NCBI GenBank assembly: GCA_903921325.1
Contig: CAIXPL010000016.1
Span: 248,001-312,000 of the forward strand
Source: an uncultured Pseudomonadota bacterium
Lineage (GTDB): Bacteria; Pseudomonadota; Gammaproteobacteria; Burkholderiales; SG8-39
Length of the DNA: 64,000 nucleotides
Direction of reading: 5' to 3'
Shown piece after piece: positions 62,701 through 64,000 of this stretch. Numbering within the stretch: position 1 is the first letter of the stretch; every line of letters begins with the position of its first letter. A program made the position numbers and the translations under genes. A model generated the notes under the pieces. The model was not told where the DNA came from. It ran no database searches and saw only the letters and a list, made by a program, of their open reading frames with translations.

Positions 62701-64000
62701 ACACCGCGATGGCGCTGGTGCCCATTGCACTGACGCGGGTATCGAGCGCCGTAATGTCATTGGCATTGAGGCCGGCGGCATTACTCCCGAGCGCAGCAAT
62801 CTGCGTGGTTGACATCAGTGCCAGATCGCTGGGCGAAAGGGCGGCCAGTGCGCTTGAGCTGAGCACGGCCACATTGCTGCCCAGCGCCGCGATGTCGGTG
62901 GGCAGCAGCCCGGCGGCATTGCTGCCAAGTGCTGCCACCTCGGCTGAACTCAACGCGGCAATCTGCGCGCTACTGAGCGCGGCCAGATCGGCTGAGGGCA
63001 TGGCGCCGATCGCCGCGGGTGACAGTACCCCAATGGCGGTGCCTAGCGATGCCAGCTCGGCCGGACTCCATCCGATGATGGCCGTGCCGATGGCAGCCAA
63101 TTGCGCCGTACCGAGGGAACCGAGCAGTGTGCTGGGGATGGCCGCCAGCGCTGCGCTGCTGAGCGCGGCAAACGCGCCGCTGCCAAGTGCCAGGATCTGG
63201 CTGTTGTTCAAGGCGCCGATATCGGCGCTGGTCAGACCGCCAGCACCACTGGTGAGAGCGGCCAGAGCACTGGTGCTCAGGGCGGCTATCTGATTCGAAC
63301 CGAGCGCATTGATCTCCGCTGCAGTGAGCCCGCTCGCGGCACTACCCAGGGCTGCCAGTTGTGCGGTGGATAGTGATGCCACGTTGGCCGGACCCAGGCT
63401 CGCCAGCGCGATCGAGCTGAGCGCACTCACGCTGGTGCCCAGGGCGTTCAGCTCGCCGCTGGTCAATCCCGCGGCATCAGTGCCCAAGGCGGCAATCTGA
63501 TCCGTGCCCAGTTGCGCAATGACCGAGGTGGCGATCGATTGCAGTCCGGTGCTGGAGAGTTGGCCGATTTTGCTGCCAAGCAGAGCGATCTGGCTAGCGG
63601 ACAGATTGCCTACCGCGGGGCCACTCAAAGCCCCCAGCGCATCACTGCCAAGCAGGTTGATCTGCGTGCCCAGGGTGGCAATCTGGGTAGGCGTCAAACC
63701 GGCCGCGTCGGTCCCGAGGCTTGCCACCTGGGCTGTCGTCAGATGGGCCAATGCATCAATCGTCAGGGCACCAATGGCAGCCGCTGACAACAGACTGACG
63801 CCGGTACCGAGGCTCATCGCCTGCGCTGAGGACAATGCCGCCGCAGCATTGGCACTCAACACGCCCAGAGCCGCTGAGGACAGGGCCGCCGTTTGAGCGG
63901 TGCCGAGCGCCTGGATTTCAGCGCTGGTGAGCCCCGCCCCACTGCTTGCGAGTAATGCGATCTGCGCTGGCGACAGGCTGCCGAACGCGCCAGGGGCCAG
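44720..64000 (-). CDS. Giant octad-repeat protein, 5' end outside the window
   Basis: One uninterrupted frame of 6,427 codons running from the right window edge to a TAA at 44720-44722, so at least 6,426 residues; a GTG at 63862 is internal, because the frame and repeats continue beyond it. The protein is almost entirely 8-residue units of the form L-[ST]-[ST]-A-[QDE]-I-A-A mixed with 7-residue units such as LGTNAAG. Composition is dominated by Ala, Leu, Ser, Thr and Gly; I noticed one cysteine (in NISCAQIAAM) and few Lys, Arg or aromatics. No RTX, Ig or cadherin modules appear. The C-terminus (ends AAMSAGQLAVLH) is still repeat-like. The downstream type I secretion and GT41 genes suggest a glycosylated, secreted surface protein. 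Fold and function are unknown. Confidence 0.92.
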   Translation of the reverse strand: MAPGAFGSLSPAQIALLASSGAGLTSAEIQALGTAQTAALSSAALGVLSANAAAALSSAQAMSLGTGVSLLSAAAIGALTIDALAHLTTAQVASLGTDAAGLTPTQIATLGTQINLLGSDALGALSGPAVGNLSASQIALLGSKIGQLSSTGLQSIATSVIAQLGTDQIAALGTDAAGLTSGELNALGTSVSALSSIALASLGPANVASLSTAQLAALGSAASGLTAAEINALGSNQIAALSTSALAALTSGAGGLTSADIGALNNSQILALGSGAFAALSSAALAAIPSTLLGSLGTAQLAAIGTAIIGWSPAELASLGTAIGVLSPAAIGAMPSADLAALSSAQIAALSSAEVAALGSNAAGLLPTDIAALGSNVAVLSSSALAALSPSDLALMSTTQIAALGSNAAGLNANDITALDTRVSAMGTSAIAVLGTNAAASLSSDQIAALGTRLDAMSTSAIAALNPASLAGLTSQQVAGLTTADLQAMTGAEFAALGTAAAGLGSAQVNSLTTAQIGALSNLSLANLSGDGASGVSASQLTALDTRVSYLTSAAIGGLDLTAMSVMTAAQVATLGTDAAGLSALDIIVLGTNTASLSATALAALSNDATQALSGSQLGSIGSSVVVLGSAGIAALPSATILALTTAQLGMLGTNAAGLSPVEISALGSTLQDLSTTAIAALPSADVAAMSTTQISGLSSTQIASLATGAAGVNAADINALGTTASVLNATALGALGTDAVLALSPSQLASLSTAGVAGFGTNASVLGVSALTHLGTLADSLNSTAINSLTSAAIASLSTVQVAGLASNAAGLTAADISALNGEVSALTSSAIAALSTQAVVALSSTQLGLLGTSAVGLGATDVTALGSAVGALSSAGLSALTPGAVAAFGTVQIASLGSNAAGLSSTDVGVLGLTVGALTSDALAALPSATVAHLSANQIAALGTGLYALSSAGLGALSPAIIAAMPTQELALLGTNAAGLTSADVAGLSSAQLAAFTSSALALLGTAAAGLSPAAISALPSLVSNLSPAAITALPIADINALTTTEMAALSSGQVAAFTLSQIGALSNTQLNALGSGSAGLSTADIAQLGTRVASLTGAGAIADLSSTAISVLTSDQLLALSTTQLGQIGNIGVGGLTTDQIATLGTAVWALGPGAIANFSGSDIASFSTAQVASMGTNAIYFGAGQVGALGTNAAYLTSASLNALSSNAIGGLSNAQLATLATDAVGLTSADLAALSSDQQLALSSAAYAALASGALAGLSTAAFAVLPTTDIAAFGSNAAGLGTGLVNVLGTGQQVALSASALGALPSNSVAVLSSTALAAMSTGQIAGFGANAAGLVSADIAALSNTSQDALSTAALAALSSSALAAMTPAAMGAFSTPQLAALGSNAAGLSPSDISSIGTGVSILTASAIGALTTADFQAFTTTQTTALGTNAANMNAADLVALNSLFYLSSTAVGSLGTTAVAALPSAQLAAMGWAAAGGLNAADIVALGTHLNALTSDGVSGLTLTAISALSTAQLAGLASNAAGLNAADINALGTHVGALASDGLAALTSSAVAQLSSSQLAAIGSNLSYLGSGAAGLGSASLAALGPDISALGSSVIQTLPSTDFIGISSAQIRSLTGPEIMALTTGQLSLLGTGAAGLSATQAATLSSSQLLQIESAFAYLSPAAASAIPVANMAGVNGLAWVSSAAAQALTTDQLAAVPASLNDNLATSLQFMSPAQIGALSSGALSVLNGGGSWSTADVAALGTSVFYLGANEMSYLAASTANVAALSNAQLAVLGTNAAGINTAADVAALGTKAGALSATAIAALPSANAITMSPGQIATLGAGAAGLSSAEVAAFTTTQQAALSNAALSALTTAAVSALSAQVVGQFTSDQAIALGTSIAGLGTNVSLLSAPVIASVGTAITTLSSASVASLSTLDMAALSTTQIATFGTNAAGLTTADIVTLDSEVSALTSGAVASLSTAAINALSATQLAAFGSGAAGLNPTDVALLGTRVGSLSSAGIAALPAISIAQFTTAQVTSLGTNAAGLNAADVNVLGTFVDLLPSAALAALSSGALQQFNATEIATLGSGVSALSSTAIGWLSTTQIGQLTTAEFALLGSNTAGLNTADINVLNTADIAAMGSDAIAGLTPTAFASMNVTQLAAVSAQGAPGLNSAQIAALSTTQVNALSTAVIALLTPAALAGLSPTDLQAMPSNDFVALSTGQLAALGSAVNALNSSDIAALGANVLTLSSAQIGAIAPASLAGITTNLIAQFTTSQIAAIGTNAAGLSTDQLVALGTHLGSLSSVAIANLTGTYLDALGTAQIATLGTDAAGMTATQAAALGTAQTAALGSGALAALASAAAAALPGADLAAINPTLFPNLNTAAIAALGTTVNLLTTDQIANISCAQIAAMTTAQIGALTSAQWAALSSNGGAGISPADMVTMGTNISFLGNPSLVQLSSNDWAVVSTAQLNSLTTSQLAWMTVLAGEGLSTASLAFLGTKIDLFNPQAWWKFSTADLASLSSAQIANAGSVTTYLLTTDQIAAIGSNAMYLSTLSIADISPSAVSGFTTAQLAGFGTNAAGFTSAQIAALSSTQLLALPSAAYAALTPAALAGFGTDTLAALPTADVAALGSNVALLSTAQVRALGASGLNALGTNISLLPTADLQNLSNAEITALQSAEIANLGTNAIGLSEAQIGLLNSTQQSAFSAIALGAFSSSVVAALASGAVGAMSTTQIASFGSNAAGLGSADIQALNATQQAALSAAALAALASDAIGSMASGAFALFNPSQAAALGSNAVGLGANDITALGPLVGSLSSNAIAALPTIDLQVMTTSQLAALGTNAAGLNAADINAIGSLPSLGSAALGALTSSAVAAFTTTQVGLLGTALANLSASASVGLGSAEIAALTTAQVAALPSSNWGALTTGQLAALATNAQALNSADVTALTSGQVGALGTAAIGALSAAAAGALNAPDVQALGTTVDALTSAALAALSQATVGSFSSAQLANLGSNAAGLGTADIAVLGTNVGALTAPAISALTSAAIAQLTAAQFAAIGTNLAFLGGGGSGLTASELAAIGPDLSFLNTATIAALPSADFVTITTAQIHSLGTPAIVALNTSQLAALASGAGGLTPTQIAAFSTDQLSAITTAFTYLTPATVNAIPAANMGGVNGLLYASSGAIQALSNAQLAAIPANANNDLGAQLQYLTSTQVGNLGSGALSALTTSLAWNTAAVTAIGTGISYLGSLALSYLASDATGNVPALTTTQLASLGSNAAGFTTTAEINALGTRAGALGSLAIASLPSVELLSLSTAQIASLGTDAAGISSAEIAAMTSTQQAALGSAALGALTSGAVGALVPQAMAALSGGQIAGFGTNAVGLTSADINALTSGQQVALTTTALGAIGSAAVPGLGNAALAGLSTAQAAAFGTNAAGFGTAQVNALGSTNQGALAPAALAALSSADVAAIASTAMAVLSTAQVAAFGTNAAGLNGNDIASLSGLVGSLNSTAVSALTTTAVSVLSGAQIGALGTDAAGLSPADLAVIGPLNTLTSTAMAALSSAAVAALSTTQIGALTPAAIGGLTAANATAVTNADMAVLTSAQVAALSAAVVGNFATAQLAQLGTNAAGLTSSDTAALNTAQAVALGGTALGALGSDGAGGLPTADIAALGTRIGSFSSTGISGIAPSTIAVFSTAQVNALGSDAAGLGSADMLPIGTNISALSTTALPYLSGSAVAALTGAQFTALGSNLVYLSSAGIANVPSSVIGSASPALAALLGTNAAGLTQADVSALSTSAVAALTTTALGALGTGAAGLSTGEIQGISSLPGALSSLGLNSLTTATVQVLTTREMAALGTNAAGFTTSQIQALTSTQLVGLSTTGMANLSTAAVAVLPTSYLASIGANSSALSSGQIMALGSNILAFGNFSFANISAAGGAGMTTDQLVAMSTDQVGSLFNALYGFGSAQIVALGTEVSLFPTYSPRGLNSIALGALNNAQLASLSSTWLNQINTPAAQGFTSNQIAALGTEVSWFQAAGIYNLQDSVLGTFTPAQIASLTAGAAGIGYYTKVNALGTNLSFLSSNGLSQFPVGQVPNISTATLALMGTNAAGFTTAQISYDDVLVDSLPTAGIAALPSADIAVIGTTSLKALSSTQLAALGSNAAGLGTADIVALGTQIGALSSTAVGALTTDAVTQLSTAQIAALGTAISGLGTNAAAIGTANFVALGTNIGGLSTTAIAALPTADFASITTTEAAALTTAQVAALSTGTVAAMSATTLGALGSGAAGLSTAEIQTITTLPGALSSLGLGSLSTAKVQALTNGEMATLGTNAAGLGSADVGALTTVQLSNLGSTALGSLPTDAIAALPTSYVAAIGGISGALTAAQIVALGDHITALSSNSMYNLSTAGEGALTNAQIALLSSAQINGMFVGVSGLTSAQIAAFGTNVSFISPAKNAVQQLSSDAIAALSAAQLLSLSSAWLNNIVFIGAPGLSSAQVATLGTEVAWLSPSAISALTTSVYANLSSAQIASLGTNAAGLNYVTEIATLGTKLSYLSSLGLANLPSYELSNVSSTTLGLLGTNAAGFTTDAIVALTTQLGSLSSNAFAALPSSDVAAMSTTQVAALTTTQIAALGSNAAGFGTADIVALGTKAGALSSTAVGALTTDAVTQLSTAQIAALGTAVYGLGTNAAAIGTANFVALGTNIGGLSTAAIAALPTADFAGITTAETAVLTTAEVGALSTGTVAAMSSTTLGALGTGTGGLSTAEIQTITSLPGALSSLGINSLSTAQVQVFTTGEMASLGSNAAGFTPSQIQALSSTQLVALSAAAVGALPTAAAAVLPTSVLAAMPTASAAALTGSQITALGSNLLLLNGNDFSSLTAAAGSGMTTDQLAAMTTNQINQLYAALASFGSAQIAALGTNVSAFGYYSTRNLTSDAIRALSDAQLGSVGTAWLSQLGTSTSGFTVGQIATLGTGVSWLLSGFDSLVTSVLASLTPSQLASLTTAAQGFDNPTTINAVGTNFSYLTSTGLSYVSQWTIKYLSTTTLALMGTNAAGFTTAQISNTDTIVDSLSTTAIAALPSADIAVIGTASLKALSSTQLAALGSNAAGLGTADIVALGTQVGALSSTAVGALTTDAITQLSTAQIAALGTAVAGLGTNAAAIGTANFVALGTNIGGLGTGAITALPTTDFASITTAEAAVLTTAQMVALSTGTVAAMSSTTLGALGTGAGGLSTAEIQTITTLPGALGSLGINSLSTTQVRAFTTAELASLGSNAAGFTTSHIQALSSTQLLALTSTAVGAFTTDAVALLPTTFLAAMTGYVSPGLGSAQIAALGSKISTMSNWAVGNISSSGGAGLTTAQLVAMSTGQVGALYNAVQGLGTAQVAALGTEVTLFAPAASFLSSDGIASFSTTQAAALTSAWLGALGPNAVGFTPSQIVALGTNASTISGYGFSNLQTSAIAALTPAQIGSFGTLATYINSPAILAALGTNFSFLTSFALSQIPIFEMAYLTTSTLALMGTNAAGFTTGQISVLGTLAESLSTTAVAALPSAEIQTLSTTTVAGLSTAQVFALASNAVGLGTADIVALGTNAGALSSTAVGALATAAVAQLSTTQIVALGTAIQGVGTNAIGLGSASLTALGTNIGGFSTAAIAALPSADFATITSAQVAALTSAEVAAMTTAQFAAIGSGAAGFTAANVLGISSSDLSQLYPAIGSFTPSAISAIPVAAAVYFHGMDLFTTAQLTAMTTAQLAAVIIQEYNWVGPSFYALSPAQVAAMSASLLPMVGRNTSLPNWSTAQIVALGTHISFLESYGIASIASAPATNIPVLTTAQLASLGTTAAGFYFSADIAALDTNISALGSTAIASIPTAFINLISTAQAAAFGAGAAGFTVGEIAAFSSSQLASFSSTAIAALSSTQQIALGTLGLSSLTSSSIAGLKTAAIAGMSTTLIASIGSAAAGLSTAQTGAFNNADAAALGSLALGVLPTADIANFTTGELAALGTNAIGLTSAQVAALSSTQQLALGTLAIASLTSSAVSGLAPATMGGMTTAQVAAIGSGSAGFTAAQALALTTADYVALGSLALASLSTAAAAAMTSDDLAAIQSGLIANLPGADLVALGTTASSFTTGQFSNLTSAQVSALTTTQFQNLTNGELAALTTGELGLSAGDMLALSTAQVAVLPLAWLTTAAAAALTTDQVQVLSLGALPSMPSSDVAQLNAADVGVMSQAQFTAMGSNAGGLSAAAIAALSTDQFNAIASAAFSLFGSATLAALTAGEVGVLNTSDISLLGTNSAGLTGASVAAFSSAEVAVLTSAALGALTTAAIAALNTDGLHALAPATINALGTNAAGLTAADILAFTPSQISALTTAAMHALTTDAIIAIPTVDIGSISTTQLAAMTHTQDLAWTTAQKAAMSAGQLAVLH
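47068..52760 (-). repeat. Tandem higher-order repeats of about 1.41 kb
   Basis: Within the giant gene the same junctions recur at near-constant spacing. One anchor lies at 48290, 49703, 51125 and 52541 (spacing 1,413, 1,422 and 1,416 bases), and a second at 47068, 48481, 49894 and 51316. Each block is 471-474 codons, and DNA identity between neighbours is visibly high over long stretches. The limits given are approximate. Confidence 0.8.
53970..54840 (-). repeat. Long-range duplicated block, copy A
   Basis: This stretch of the giant gene encodes a non-standard, less regular segment (IPAANMGGVNGLLYASSGAI; LGSLALSYLASDATGNVPAL) whose counterpart lies about 4,446 bases further right. Limits are approximate. 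A third, more distant relative is near 46330-46900 (IPVAAAVYFHGMDLFTTAQL). Confidence 0.65.
58420..59290 (-). repeat. Long-range duplicated block, copy B
   Basis: Counterpart of the block at 53970-54840 at a constant offset of about 4,446 bases (1,482 codons). It encodes IPVANMAGVNGLAWVSSAAA and LGANEMSYLAASTANVAALS. Divergence is moderate, so the duplication is older than the 1.41-kb array. Limits are approximate. Confidence 0.65.

Larger units (their letters stand above)
44720..64000 (-). repeat. 8/7-residue (24/21-bp) repeat array, roughly 800 units
   Basis: Reading from any leucine, the spacing to the next unit start is 8 or 7 residues throughout, for example LSTAQIAA-LGTNAAG-LTAADIVA-LGTHLNA-LTSDGVSG. 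The 8-residue form has Ser/Thr/Pro at positions 2-3, Gln/Asp/Glu/Ala at 5 and Ile/Leu/Val at 6; the 7-residue form has Gly at 2 and often Asn at 4. Ser-x-x-Gln/Asp/Glu recalls a helix N-capping box, hinting at very short helices. Units are too diverged to be recent copies, except inside the larger blocks. Confidence 0.9.

Noticed and set aside
63860-63862. GTG that could be read as the start of the giant repeat gene
   Set aside because: The frame stays open to the window edge and the upstream codons continue the same octad repeats, so the true start is outside the window.

Overview
The window is GC-rich and gene-dense, and no gap between genes exceeds about 280 bases. It looks like the chromosome of a betaproteobacterium, probably Burkholderiales. 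The grounds are several orphan Bug/TctC solute-binding proteins, a torF-type porin / glnK / amtB nitrogen block, and many small catabolic flavoenzymes. I see no tRNA, rRNA, CRISPR array, insertion sequence or phage gene. Most genes lie on the minus strand.

Layout. (1) 1-7.6 kb is a catabolic accessory cluster. It holds a zinc-type alcohol dehydrogenase/quinone reductase, an LLM-class flavin oxidoreductase, a VOC protein, an HsaA-like flavin monooxygenase, an Old Yellow Enzyme and three TctC proteins without TctA/TctB. (2) 7.6-10.8 kb is a nitrogen-scavenging operon, porin > glnK > amtB. In front of it I read a sigma-54 -24/-12 promoter and an NtrC palindrome; a terminator follows amtB. (3) 10.8-12 kb holds one FAD aromatic hydroxylase. 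(4) 12.1-26.9 kb is the first giant-surface-protein locus, in order: M50 protease/HlyD fusion, a ~2,793-aa LEPR/DUF4347 protein with DUF11-like repeats, a TolC-like lipoprotein and two HlyD-type proteins. No ABC ATPase is present. (5) 27-33.8 kb holds a dienelactone hydrolase, a two-gene molybdenum hydroxylase (IorAB type), an exported one-heme protein and a meta-cleavage-product hydrolase.

(6) 33.9-64 kb is the most striking region: a continuous minus-strand locus encoding a giant repeat protein and its apparent secretion machinery. The giant gene is open from the right window edge to 44720 (at least 6,426 aa). It is built almost wholly from 8- and 7-residue Leu/Ser/Thr/Ala units. Downstream follow a GT41 (OGT-like) glycosyltransferase, TolC, a type I secretion ABC transporter, HlyD, two MotB-like proteins and a MotA/ExbB-like channel with a long coiled coil. 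Most of these genes overlap or nearly touch. The gene set resembles Salmonella SPI-4 (SiiA-F), where a proton channel controls a giant type I-secreted adhesin. Here it has an added cytoplasmic O-GlcNAc-transferase-like enzyme and a different kind of substrate.

Inferred working model: the repeat protein is made in the cytoplasm, possibly glycosylated on Ser/Thr by the GT41 enzyme, exported through ABC-HlyD-TolC, and held or released under control of the MotAB-like complex. Function is inferred from gene families and order only; no search or structure prediction was run.
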